Source: Euphorbia lathyris
Taxonomy: Eukaryota > Streptophyta > Magnoliopsida > Malpighiales > Euphorbiaceae
Assembly: GCF_963576675.1 (NCBI RefSeq)
Contig: NC_088911.1
Location: 79,513,256-79,577,255 of the forward strand
Length of the DNA: 64,000 nt
Direction of reading: 5' to 3'
In this document: in pieces, positions 33,686 to 44,749 of the stretch
Position numbering within the stretch: the stretch's first letter is position 1
Layout of the letters: each line of letters starts with the position of its first letter
The notes under the pieces: generated by a model
Seen by the model: only the letters and a program-made list of their open reading frames with translations
What the model was told of the DNA's origin: nothing
The model's database searches: none
Made by a program: the position numbers and the translations under genes

Positions 33686-34660
33686 ATTATCCCCTTCTTC
33701 ATTTTCTTCTGCACCTTTTCCTTTCTTGGATTTAATGGGTTGATTATAGGCTAACCCGAACAACAGTGCTGCTGTGATTTCCGTACCCCAAATTTCAATT
33801 TCTTCGACGGTGCTCACCTGGTGGTCCTGAAGAATTTTTGTAATGAGAGAGCCCATCCTGAGTTTCCCAGTGCTCTGTTGGAATGCGCTGATAAGAAAGA
33901 TGGGCATGTTGAGTGGGATATAGTTCAGCATGTGCCAGATGAAGCACTGCTCGAAATCGGAAGCCGATGAGGAGGAGTTGACCTTGGGGAATATGAAGTT
34001 GGTCAGGATATAATGAGCCATTTTCTGAGGCTATCCCATGCAAGTACTGGCTATTTCTCCTTTGTGGTCCTTCGATTTGCAGAACTCAACAGGGTAGTCA
34101 ATCTTAGAGTAGTCGTTCGTGGTCCTGAGTTCTGAACCTTTGGCAGTCAGTTTTAGCAGAGTTGCGAGATAGGACGGAGTAAGTGTGATGTCTTTGCCCT
34201 TGACTTTGGTGATTAAGTGGTCAGTATTGTCCTCGTCAACTCTGAGATTTGCGTAAAATTCTCTTACCAACTGAGGAAAGGTGTTGCCGGGGAGAGAGAA
34301 GAGTTCGGTCTAACTGTTTTTGGAGATCCACTCACAAAAAGGTTTCTCAGCCATTACAAAGCTTGGGGAGAACCAACGGCAACGAAGTACCTCATAATTC
34401 TTTACGCTGTTGTATACAAGAATGAATATCTTCTCCTTAGGTTGCTTGTTCTTCTTTTCGTTCTTCTTTCTCGAAGGTGTTGCTTGGTCAGCTTTTGGGT
34501 TTTTGCTAGGAGTGGTAGCCTTAGATTGGTCATGCTGACCATGTCCTTGAGACTGAGTTGAAGTCTCTTCATAGTCCTACTGAGCAGGGGAAGGAGGATT
34601 TTCATCGGAGTGATTGTCGTCGTAATCGGCACCAGAGATGTTCTGAGAATCGTCAGACAT
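33686..34660 (-). pseudogene. element A third ORF, N-terminal part
   Basis: Starts at ATG 34660 (MSDDSQNISGADYDDN). A Lys-rich segment is followed by a domain with YEVLRCRWFSPSFVMAEKP, LVREFYANLRV, ITLTPSYLATLLKL and WHMLNYIPLNMPIFLISAFQ, resembling the 'putative plant transposon protein' domain found in large plant copia elements. It reads to the ATTAT duplication, where element B interrupts. Three in-frame stops are all TAG: 34577-34579, about 34308-34310 and 34031-34033. With the C-terminal part the original protein would be close to 985 residues. Its ATG sits about 100 bases after a TATA box, unlike gag and pol. Confidence 0.7.
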
Positions 34661-34760
34661 GATTCTTTGAGAGATTTGAGAGGATTTGGGATTGGAGAGA
34701 AAGAGAGAGATTGAATGCCAAGTATCTTAGGTGTAAAGAGAGTTTAGTGGGAATTCGTTC

Positions 34761-34770
34761 ACTATTTATA
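34761..34770 (-). promoter_or_regulatory. internal TATA box upstream of the element A third ORF
   Basis: Minus strand TATAAATAGT, followed by a CT-rich leader (TCTCTCTCTTTCTCTCC near 34697-34713) and the ATG at 34660. The spacing fits a plant core promoter with a leader of about 70 bases. Suggests that the third ORF has its own transcript; this is inference. Confidence 0.55.
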
Positions 34771-34774
34771 GAGG

Positions 34775-35176
34775 TGCCGAGTTGATCTGATAGGTCAGAA
34801 TGGCGGTTTAACATCGAGATGATCAATCGACAGTTATCCCTGGCATTTATAACACATTCGGCGTATGCGTTTTCTAATTATTACGCTTACGTCATCCTAG
34901 GTGGATATTTAATGCGCATGCTAGCATTTATTGTGCAACTGGTTTTACTCAGTATCTAGAATACTAAGCGTTTTTGACTTTCTGAGTGCTCAGTTTTACG
35001 TAGAAGGAATATTCGTATGCTTAGTAACTCAGCTTATGATAATCACTCAATATGTATGTCTACTCAGCATAAGGTGATTTTATATAATTCATATTTAGCT
35101 CAGCATGCAATAGTTACTAATTAAGCACAAATCACTCAGCATGATAATCACTCAAAATTTAATTAAACATAGAATT
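34775..35176 (-). other. element A spacer between pol and third ORF
   Basis: Non-coding, dense in CTGAGT motifs, similar to 1754-2018. Confidence 0.6.
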
Positions 35177-38100
35177 TTATTGAAGAGGATTAGACATACC
35201 GATAGCTTCCCTTAGTATGTTAAATTGTTCACGAGCCAGAGGCTTCGTAAAGATATCCACAAGCTGTTCATCGGTCGGTACATAGGTCAGCTTGATCTCA
35301 CATTTGAGTACATGGTCTATAATGAAGTGATGCCGAATGCTGACATGCTTCATCCTGCTATGTTGGATTGGATTTTTGGATAAGTCAATGGCACTCTTGT
35401 TGTCGCATTTGACTTCGATTGTTTCAGTTTTTACTCCATAATCCTCCAGCTGTTGTTTAATCCATAGGACTTGGGCCACACAGCTTCCAGCAGCAATGTA
35501 CTCAGCTTCACTTGTAGACAGGGCCACTAACGATTGCTTCTTGCTGAACCAAGATACTAGACAGCTTCCAAGGAAGTGACATCCTCCTGAAGTACTCTTA
35601 TGCTCTAGCTTATCTCGTCTATAGTTAGCGTCAGTGTATCCAATGAGTGTGAAGTCATTTGTATTTGGATACCATAAACCTGCATTAACTGAGCTCTGCA
35701 AATATCTAAAAATTCTTTTTACAGCAATATAGTGAGATTCTCTGGGGTCAGCTTGGTATCTTGCGCAATAACATACTGAGTACTGAATGTCAGGCCTACT
35801 AGCAGTAAGATAAAGTAGAGAGCCAATCATACATCGACATAACTTACTGTCTACTGACTTACCTTTCTCGTTAGTGCAAAGGAGAGTGTCAGTACCCATT
35901 GGGGTAGATATGGGCTTACATTCTTCCATATCGAATTTCTTCAATATTTTTTTGGCATACTTAGACTGACTAATGAAGATGTCGTTCTTCCCTTGCTTAA
36001 TTTGAAGTCCAAGGAAGAAGTTGAGTTCATCCATCATTGACATCTCGAACTCAGTTTGCATCTGTTTACTAAATTCTTTGCACATTGATTCATTAGTAGT
36101 ACCAAAGATAATATCATCTACGTAAATTTGTGCCAGCAGGGTATCTTTACCCCTTTTCTTAATGAATAAGGTTGTGTCATCTTTGCCTCTGACATAGTTT
36201 CTGGTCAGCAGGAAACTGGTCAACCTCTCGTACCAAGCACGTGGTGCTTGTTTCAGGCCGTACAGGGCCTTCTTGAGTTTATAAACGTGGTTTTGAAATT
36301 TTGGATCTTCAAACCCAGGAGGCTGACTAACATATACCTCTTCGTTTATAAATCTATTAAGAAAAGCACTTTTGACATCCATTTGATATAGTTTGAAGTT
36401 CATGAAACTATCATATGCACATAATATTCGTATAGTCTCTAACCTATCAACGGGAGCAAAGGTCTCACCGTAGTCAATGCCTTCTTGCTGACTATAGCCT
36501 TGAGCTACAAGTCGGGCTTTGTTCCTGACTACATTGCCCTGCTCGTCTAGCTTATTTCTAAAGACCCATTTAGTCCCTATGGTCTTCTGATTCCTAGGTT
36601 TTGGTACTAAATCCCATACCTCATTTCTTTTGAATTGATCAAGATCTTCTTACATAGCATTGATCTAGAATTCGTCGTGCTCAGCTTCGGTGAAATTCTT
36701 TGGTTCATGGACTGAGACGAACGCAACATTGCTAAGATATCTCCTGAGTTGATTTCTTATCATCAGGTTGTTCTCAGCAGCATCAGGAATGGAATTCTCC
36801 GAGTGTCCTCTTGGAATTTTGATTTCTTTGGGTAATGTTGAGTTATCAGCAGCAGGTGATTCAACAATCTCTGCAGTTTTAGATTGGTCAGCAAAGGTAA
36901 TTTCAGGTTCGTTTTTACCTTTGGTCAGCCCGTGTGGTAATGACTCAGCGGCTCCATTTTGGTCAGCGGAAGCTGAGCCTGGGTCATCTTCGGCAGACTG
37001 ACTTGACTTTCCTGCAGGGTCAGTTTCATCGAACTCGATATGGACAGACTCTTCTACGACTTGAGTTCGTTTATTGAACACCCTATATGCTTTACTGTTA
37101 GTTGAGTACCCTAGAAAGATTGCTTTGTCAGCTTTAGAATCAAATTTGGCAAGGTTGTCTTTCGTATTGAGTATAAAGCATTTACAACCAAAAGCACGAA
37201 AGTATCCAATGTTGGCCTTTCTTCCTTTCCAAAGTTCATAGGGGTTTTTCTTAAGAATAGGTCTAACTAAAGCCCTATTGAGTATATAGCATGTTGTGTT
37301 GACAGCTTCACCCCAGAAATACTTTGGAAGCCTATTCTCACTCAGCATTGTCCTAGCTATTTCAACTAATGTTTTGTTCTTCCTTTCAACTACCCCATTT
37401 TGTTGAGAAGTTCTAGGAGCAGAAAAGTTGTGGTCAATGCCGCTGACTTCACAAAATTCATCAAACTGTTGGTTTTTGAATTCTCTGCCATTATCGCTAC
37501 GGATGTGAGCTAATTTTAAATCTCTGTCATTTTCAAGTTTTCTGATCAGTGTTGAGAACGTCTCAAAAGCTTCATCCTTGCTACTCAGCAAGATGACCCA
37601 AGTGTACCGAGAGAAATCATCCACAATGACCAAGGAAAATCTCTTACCGCCCAAGCTAAGTGGTTGGACAGGTCCGAAAAGATCCAAGTGTAGTAATTCC
37701 AATGGACGCTTGGTTGAGACAATATTTTTACTTTGAAAAGACTTTTTGGTTTGTTTACCTTGCTGACATGCATTACATAATTGATCTTTCTCAAATCTAA
37801 GTTTGGGCAAACCCTCAACTAATTGCTTTCTTGCTAATTTGGCAAGGAGGTCCATGCTTACATGACCAAGTCTCCTATGCCATAGCCAAGAGTTATCCTC
37901 CTTTGACACTAAGCATATATTTTTCGAAAAATTCTTTTCTAAACTCAACATGTAAACATTCTCAACACGAGGGGTAGTTAAAATCAAATCGTTTGTTTTT
38001 CCCTCGAGTATCCGACACTCAGTGGCATCAAATACAACCTTTCTACCGCTGTCACACAGCTGAGCTACGCTGTTATATTTGAGACCCCTGACTAAGGAGA

Positions 38101-38305
38101 CTGACTCAATAGTAGGGTTACCTCCGATAGTACCTGAACCTACTATATTACCCTTTTTGTTATCTCCGAAGCTTACACTTCCACCTCGTTTACGCTCAAG
38201 TGTGATGAATTAAGTTTCATCACCCGTCATATGCCTCGAGCATGCGCTGTCAATATACCAAAGCTTTGACTTCTCCGCGCACCTCAGGCTCACCTGCATT
38301 TTAAA
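35177..38305 (-). pseudogene. element A pol: protease, integrase, reverse transcriptase, RNase H
   Basis: One frame with three stops. The protease motif WYIDSACSRHMTGD precedes a TAA at 38210-38212. Open from 37987: pre-integrase WLWHRRLGHVSMDLLAKLAR and zinc site CNACQQGKQ, core Asp in HLDLFGP, Asp in IRSDNGREF and Glu in NGVVERKNKT, and GCKCFILN. A TAG at 36665-36667 (Trp in the sister copy at 1-1753) and a TAA at 36650-36652 (Gln there) fall at the start of reverse transcriptase. Then [25 protein letters not shown] and the catalytic IYVDDIIFG; RNase H with TSEAEYIAA; stop after MSNPLQ. Catalytic residues are intact. Confidence 0.93.
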
Positions 38306-40048
38306 CTATTCATCTTTAGGTACCCAATTTCTTTTGGGTCCTCGTTGGTTAGCATAAACAGGTGACACATCATGTTTTAATTTGTGACGACATACATTTA
38401 TGGTGTGGCCATCTTTACCACAATAGTCACAAAAGATTACCCTTTGAGGATATTTCCTTTTTTGGTCAGCACGATGGTGCTGAGCATACCAACACACTTT
38501 TACAGTGTGTCCTCTCTTTCCACAATAGTCACACTGACTGTTCTGCTGAGTGTACTGTCGATGCTGACCAGTACCTTGATACTCAGCATTGGGATAGAAC
38601 CTTTTCTTAGCCGATGTACTCAGATGGTTCTGTATAGTTGCAATGTCCTTTCTCATCTTTTTAGAGTCTGATTGGACTTCAGAGACAAATCTCTGCATTA
38701 TTTTCAAATTTTCATTTTGCCTAGTGTTGTCCTGAAGGAGATGTCGGATGTCACTCAGTTTGACTTCCTCGATCTCATCACATCGCCTGCTGAGTGCTCT
38801 AATTTTCTTATTACACTTTTTGGTCAGTGTATAGAGATCACCCAGGGCATTAACCATTTCATTTCTGAGCAAAAGAAGAAATGTTACGTCATTGGAGTGA
38901 TCCTCTTGGTCAGTGTCATCTGAGAGGTCAGCTTGCTCAGATCGGCCTTGGTAAGCAGATTCGTCTGCCATAAAACATATGTTTGCAGACTCCGTGGCAT
39001 CAGCTTTTGATGAGGTTGACTCATCACCGTCACTCCATGTTGCCACCATTGTTTTTCTGCTACCTTTCTTTTCTTTCTTCAGAGTTCGACAACTTGATTT
39101 AATGTGCCCAGTCTGATGGCATTCAAAGCATGTGACAGGCTTCGAGCTGTCCTTTTTGTATATGTTGTCGCTAGACTCAGCTTTGTACTTATCGCTTCTT
39201 CTGAATGGCCTTTTGCTGTTCTTGTCATTCTTTCTGAACAGCTTCTTCATCTTTCTCGTGAACATGGCCATCTCCTCATCATCTGATGAGTCAGCTTCTG
39301 TTGAGTCAGCTTTCATGACAAGTGATTTTTGCTTCTTTTCCGCTGACTTTTCTTTATCTTCAAAGTTCTTCATTGAGATCTCATGGGTCAGCAGAGATCC
39401 GATCAGCTCGTCATATTTGTATGTGGTCAAGTCTTGAGCCTCTTCCACAGCTGTCTTCTTAGCTTGCCAGCTTTTGGGTAGACTTCTCAAGATTTTCTTC
39501 ACTTGCTCTTCTTCTGTGAAGTTCTTGCCGAGTCTCTTCAGCTCATTTATAATGTTGGTGAATCTTGCGTTCATTTCAGAGATGTCTTCATTGTCATTCA
39601 TCTCGAACAACTCATATAATCCCATGTGTTGGTTCACATTTGATTCCTTGACCTTGCTGGTACCTTCATAGGTCACTTCCAGCTTCTTCCATATTTCCTG
39701 TGCTGACTCGCAACCTGAAATTTTGTTGTACTCTGCAGCATCTAACACACAGTGAAGCATATTGATAGCCGAAGCATTATTTTGTAATTTTCTAAGGTCA
39801 TCTTCTGACCACTCAGTTTCACTCTTAACAACTTTCTCGTTGTTTACCATTTTGTAAGGCACAAATGGGCCTTGGACTATTGCAAGCCATGCACTCATAT
39901 TTGTGGCTTGAATGAAATTTTTCATCATGTTCTTCCAAAATGTATAATTGGATCCGAAGAACAAGGGAGGCCGACTAATAGATAATCCCTCAGGGAGTAT
40001 CTGTGTTGTTTGATTTCCAGGAAGGAAACGAGTGCTGTTCTCAGCCAT
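38306..40048 (-). CDS. element A gag polyprotein
   Basis: An unbroken 580-codon frame from ATG 40048, 50 bases inside the primer site. Capsid-like region (FFGSNYTFWKNMMKNFIQAT, MGLYELFEMNDNEDISEMNA) is followed by a Lys/Asp/Ser-rich stretch and three CCHC zinc knuckles: CFECHQTGHIKSSC near residue 309, CDYCGKRGHTVKVC near 513 and CDYCGKDGHTINVC near 546. An acidic segment and a helical region lie between the first and second. Long gags with multiple knuckles fit the Sirevirus/SIRE lineage. It packages element RNA into cytoplasmic particles. The only intact retroelement gene in element A. Confidence 0.9.
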   Translation of the reverse strand: MAENSTRFLPGNQTTQILPEGLSISRPPLFFGSNYTFWKNMMKNFIQATNMSAWLAIVQGPFVPYKMVNNEKVVKSETEWSEDDLRKLQNNASAINMLHCVLDAAEYNKISGCESAQEIWKKLEVTYEGTSKVKESNVNQHMGLYELFEMNDNEDISEMNARFTNIINELKRLGKNFTEEEQVKKILRSLPKSWQAKKTAVEEAQDLTTYKYDELIGSLLTHEISMKNFEDKEKSAEKKQKSLVMKADSTEADSSDDEEMAMFTRKMKKLFRKNDKNSKRPFRRSDKYKAESSDNIYKKDSSKPVTCFECHQTGHIKSSCRTLKKEKKGSRKTMVATWSDGDESTSSKADATESANICFMADESAYQGRSEQADLSDDTDQEDHSNDVTFLLLLRNEMVNALGDLYTLTKKCNKKIRALSRRCDEIEEVKLSDIRHLLQDNTRQNENLKIMQRFVSEVQSDSKKMRKDIATIQNHLSTSAKKRFYPNAEYQGTGQHRQYTQQNSQCDYCGKRGHTVKVCWYAQHHRADQKRKYPQRVIFCDYCGKDGHTINVCRHKLKHDVSPVYANQRGPKRNWVPKDE

Positions 40049-40098
40049 TTATAGGGATCAGCTCAAGATAGTTTTATCTTTGAGTAGTGAGCTACTGT

Positions 40099-40110
40099 GC
40101 TCTGATACCA
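40099..40110 (-). other. primer-binding site of element A (initiator tRNA-Met)
   Basis: Minus strand TGGTATCAGAGC two bases inside the 5' LTR. Confidence 0.95.
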
Positions 40111-40112
40111 CT

Positions 40113-41499
40113 TGTTGGTCCTGTGTAATTAGTTCCAGGGGGGTTAGGAACTAATGTAACTTTTTCGCTTAATTATGCTGACTTAATCAATTCTTTAAAT
40201 TACTTAACTCAGTTTTGGTCAGCACGGCCGAGAGAGATGTAAGACAGCTTTAGTCAGAGGCTGACTAGAACCGTTTTACTTATGAGTTGGGAATTAACAC
40301 TTTAGGCCAGCTTCCAACTTAGCACTCTGATTACTCAGTGTCAGCTTATACAATTTATATCCTGAGTAATTTAAGGAAGCAACACATACATATATATTGA
40401 GAGAAAGAGTTAGAAATTACTCAGCAGACTTATCCTGGTTCGGCCTCACCGTCTACGTCCAGTCCCCAGAATCCTTATGGGCTTTTTCAATCCAATACTG
40501 AGCTCTTTAAAGGTAGAGCACAAACCGTTTACAAAGCAGTTGAGTATGCAAGAGTACCTTCATCTATTCGTCTACTCAACTCTACTAAGCGCTATAACCA
40601 AACACGTAGATTTTCTCTACCACTGAGTACTAAAACCGAGTACTCAGTACCACTCTCTCAATCTTTACAATTGATAAAAATTTGTTCTTTCTAGATGAAG
40701 AACACTTTAGATGAATACAAATTCAATCTAGACTTTTACACAGAAATAGGAATTGGGTGTAAGTATTTGCTTTTTCTTGTTTGTATGTGCTTGTATGTAT
40801 GCTTTTCTCTTTTGTATTTCGGCAAAGGATCCAAGTGAAGAACTTGTCCTTTTATAGTGAATTCTGAGGCTGCAATCATTTGAATTCGGATGTATCCGTT
40901 GAATTCAAACGGTCTTTTTGCGTCATTCACTGGTCAGCATACAGTTTTGCAGGCCAATCCTGTCGTCTGAATTTGGCAGGCGTCAGGCTTGTCTTCTTCT
41001 GCCAGGTTCGTCTTCTAGTGCCAATTTTGTCTTTTAGCCAACGGCCAGTTGACCCATGCGTCTCGAAACTATCTCCTTGCGTAATTCCAAAGCTTCTGAA
41101 TTGGCGCAGATCTCTGTCGATCTTGTCTTTTAGTAAACGGATCATTGGCGCTGTCCTGATGAACATTCAGCTTGACTCTAATAGACGTTGCCTTCGATCT
41201 TTGTCTCTAGCGAGGCTGAGTCATGTTCTACTCAGCTTCTTCAGTCAGCTTGGTCTTCAAGCGTTTGTTCTGAAGAAGACTTTTCTTCTATTATGCTGAG
41301 CTGTGTTCTACTCAGCTTCTGTGTCTCATGCTGACCTCATTCTGTCGTACTTTTTATTTCTGTTCACTTATAATTATGCTCAACATTGAACAAACACATT
41401 AGTACAATTAAATCAAAGCATTTAAATTTAATTGTCTTAATCATGGATGAACTTAAATAATTTTGTCAAATCAAAATCATGTGGAAAGGTGTTTCAACA
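40113..41499 (-). repeat. element A 5' LTR
   Basis: 1387 bases, TG...CA. Matches 14631-16024 with about 3% differences in the stretch I compared. Flanked by AAAGT at 41500-41504. TATA candidate at about 40852-40859 (minus strand). Confidence 0.95.
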
Positions 41500-41504
41500 A
41501 AAGT

Positions 41505-41934
41505 TAGTTCAATATTTCCTCAAATATTCATTAACTTTAGCATCGGAGGGGGTTCGTCGGACCTCCAACCCCTTTTCTGATGAGTGTTCATTAATTCAGG
41601 TCATCGAAAGCAACCGAAAGGCAAATTACAAAAAGAAAGACATCAACTAGGATGATGGTATTCATGATGGTAAATAAAATAAAGATGATAAAGATCATGA
41701 TGGCAACAAAGATGTTGATGGTGAAAAAAAAGTGACAGTGGAAAAGACGAAGATGGTAAGGATGAGGAAGGTTACGATGACAATAACGATGCTAATGCTG
41801 AAGAAAATGAAGATGTTGATGGTGAAGAAAATGAACATGTCAATGAAGATTTTGATGCTAAAGAAAATAGGTATAAATGACCTACAAGGGTATGCCAAAT
41901 CCATTTCCAAGATAAAAACCACAAAAGAGGTATG
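41505..41934 (+). repeat. gypsy-type LTR remnant, right part, and a GAT/GAA-rich repeat
   Basis: 41505-41600 completes the LTR-like sequence begun at 14270 (GCATCGGAGG near 41540). From 41650 to 41880 short GATG/GAAG units repeat; in one frame the plus strand gives an Asp/Glu/Asn-rich string (for example ANAEENEDVDGEENEHV) with stops. This could be internal DNA of the same element or a minisatellite. No family can be assigned. Confidence 0.4.
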
Positions 41935-42696
41935 TGTTAGAACAGGAACAGGAAAACACCAAAAATGACCGAACAAAAAGAAATGGGCAGAGTCGCGGAC
42001 TAAGTCATTTTCTTTAAGACGTTCGCAAAACTGTTAGAAAATTGCAAGCAGTGTAATTTCTGATCACCTCTAGGATAAAATAGCCCTCGTATACAAATTC
42101 GTATTACACCATACGAATTCGTTTCTGTCTACACTCAATATAAATTGCTCAGTTTCAGAAAATCGAAATGAAAGTGATTTGTTATTCTGTGTTTTGGAAA
42201 GACAGTCTCACACATATTTATATAGGAAAAAAGAGCTGTTGAGCTCTGATTTAGTGGAGAAGAAGGTGGGAGAGAAATCAGGGAAGGTGAATAGACTGGT
42301 TCAGGAAAAGCCTCGATCAAATAAAAAAAGACGTTATGGGAGACTAATTCAGAAAATGTATTTAATTAAATAAAAATTAAAACCGAATTTAATAAAAAAA
42401 ATAATAAATATTGTTAATTTTTTCAATAAAAAATTATAGAGTTTACACCACACCACACCACACCAACCCGGCTCGGATCAGACGGACGGCGGCGACGCGT
42501 GTGTGGTGGTTAAGCATGAGGTAGGTCCTCACCATTTCACAAAAGTGGGGTACGCCTTGGGGCACACCCAAGTGTGTGAGGACCTCCTTTATAAATACCT
42601 CCATCAAGTGCTTTGAAAGCAATGTGGGATACTTATCACTCTATTTGACAACGACTTGGGCTTTTTCACAAATTCAATATTAGGCCTAGCCTAATA
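41935..42696 (-). repeat. element C 3' LTR
   Basis: 762 bases matching 47101-47848, with a CACACCACACC simple run near 42447-42463 that is shorter or missing in the other copy. On the minus strand it begins TATTAGGCTAGG where the other LTR has TGTTGGGCTAGG. A purine run (CTAGTGGAAGAT, minus, 42697-42708) precedes it as polypurine tract. Confidence 0.9.
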
Positions 42697-43229
42697 ATCT
42701 TCCACTAGAATTTTTAAAAAATGTTTTACTGAGCAATTATATAAGGTTAGACATAAACAGATGTATCTTTCGATTTGAACCTTTGCGTAGTGAGTATAAT
42801 TCAGATTTTACTAGAGTGACTCGTAGTCTTGAACTCTATCTCCGATATTATACCATGCCATAACCTTTTCAGAGTGTAGTTCTAGTAGCCTGTGCGTCTA
42901 TGGCCATGCACGTCTATCCCGGTATAATGAATGCTCCAGAGTTTTACCCTAAACTCATAGGAAGCGGCCTCACTTCCACATTCATATATAGGTGAGTCTA
43001 TCAAAAGTACTCTTATAGCTATGCACTTCACTCCAAACGGAGTATAAACTTCATTAAGAGTTTCTATTATCTCAACCTAACATCGCTTCACGATATTCAT
43101 GCTTCAAAATGCATGATCTAACACATATTACATCACAACTTGTTATTACCCATTGAACCTATTTCTTGGGATCTCCAGTCTATAGGTTGGGTTACCATTG
43201 TGTGTAACTCATCACTGTATAGGCATAAG
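42697..43229 (-). other. element C 3' untranslated region
   Basis: Polypurine tract at 42697-42708, then non-coding DNA up to the RNase H remnant. Confidence 0.6.
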
Positions 43230-44749
43230 TCTCATACTCTTTGCCGTATTTTGGACTTTCTCTCTAGCTAATCCTTTCGTTAAAGGATCGGCTAAATTAT
43301 CTTCTGAGTGTATGTGATCCACTCTAACAGCTCCTTTAGTGAGTAGCTCTCTAACAGTGTTATGCTTACGACGTATCTGTCATTTCTTATCGTTGTAATA
43401 GTGATTCTAAATCTTAGAAATAGCTGCGGTACTATCCCAGTGGATTAATACTGCTGGAATCAGTTTTTCCTATAAGGGAATCTCAGCTAACAGACTTCTC
43501 AACCAACTTGCTTCTTCACTAGCTGTGGCTAGTGCAATAAATCCGATTCCATATTTGATTGAGCTAGAATAGTCTGTTTCTTAGACTTCCATGATACAGC
43601 ACCACTAGCTATATTGAAAATATAGCCACTAGTAGCCTTGGAATCATCTAATAAGGTATTCTAGTCAACATCACTATATCCTTAAAGGACTGCTGGAAAC
43701 CTTTGATAATGTAACCCAAGTTTCATGGTTCTTTTAATGTATCTCATGACCCTTTTTATAGCATTCCATTGCTCCACACTAGGTCTACTAGTAAATCTGC
43801 ATAGCAATCCCACGACATACGCGATGTCGGGTCTAGTACAATCAGTGATATAACGAAGGCTGCCAATTATGCTAGCACACTCTGATTGTCTTACACTGTC
43901 TCCAGTGTTCTTAAAAAGTTTTATACTAGGGTCATAAGGTGTGCATGTAGGTTTACATTCAAAGTAATTATATTTCTTTAGAATCTTCTTAATGTAGTGA
44001 GATTGATCTAAGGAAATTCCATTTTCAGACCTAGTTATCTTGATGCCAAGAATGACGTTTGCTTCTCCTAGATCTTTCATGTCAAAGTTTTCACATAGCA
44101 TCGACTTAATAGAATTCACAACATGAATATTAGATCAAAAAATAAGCAAGTGATCAACATATAAGCATGTAATGGTGCAAACACCATTTTCATATTTGTA
44201 GTAGATGCATTTATCACTTTCATTCACCTTAAAGCCATTTGAAATAATCAGATTATCAAATTTTGCATGACATTGCTTAGGTGTTTGTTTTAGGCTATAT
44301 AAAAAATTATTTAACTTACATACCTTATGAGCTTGATAAAAAAAACTACAAAGCCCTCAAGTTGATCCATATAAACCTCTTTTTCTAATTCATCATTAAA
44401 AATCGTAGTTTTAACATCCATTTGGTGCACCACAAGATTGTGTACAGAAGCAATAACAATCAAAACACGAATTGATGTAATTCTAGTAACGGGTGAATAT
44501 GTATCAAAGAAATCAACATTTTCTCTTTGTCTAAAGCCTTTAGCTACAAGGCGAGCCTTATACTTATCAACTGGGCCATTAGGTTTCAGTTTCTTTTTGA
44601 GGATCCATTTACAACCTATTGGTTTGCAACCTGGTGGTAAGTCTACTAAGTGCCAAGTTTGGTTTGACTCTAGTGAGTCCATTTCATCATTAATGCCTTC
44701 TTGCCATAAATCAGCATCTAAGGAGGTTAAGGCTTCTTAAAGAGTAAGT
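43230..44749 (-). pseudogene. element C reverse transcriptase and RNase H
   Basis: 44682-44311 encodes MDSLESNQTWHLVDLPPGCK, KARLVAKGFRQRENVDFFDT and MDVKTTIFNDELEKEVYMDQ; 44119-43682 encodes MKDLGEANVILGIKI and DCTRPDIAYVVGLL. Between them, near 44148-44165, the catalytic YVDD reads YVDH, so a metal-binding Asp is lost even ignoring frameshifts. RNase H persists only as stop-ridden pieces (SKATSGYIFNIASGAVSWKS). Non-functional. Confidence 0.87.

Larger units (their letters stand above)
14631..41499 (-). mobile_element. SIRE-like Ty1/copia element A, complete, split by element B
   Basis: LTRs at 14631-16024 and 40113-41499, both with TG...CA ends, are flanked by identical AAAGT copies (14626-14630 and 41500-41504). 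Inside the 5' LTR is a canonical initiator-Met primer site (40099-40110); next to the 3' LTR is the polypurine tract (16025-16038). Minus-strand order: gag 40048-38306, pol to 35177, spacer, TATA box, third ORF 34660-16566. Element B and its duplicated ATTAT interrupt the third ORF. Without B the element is about 11.7 kb, in the size range of Sireviruses. The two LTRs differ by roughly 3% where compared by eye. Confidence 0.95.

Noticed and set aside
38362..39671. Several plus-strand frames opposite element A gag
   Set aside because: Antisense shadows of an intact gag with clear zinc knuckles.
41732..41968. Lys/Met-rich open frame in the GATG repeat
   Set aside because: A frame through short repeats; another frame gives Asp/Glu and both are stop-limited. 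No start context or homology.
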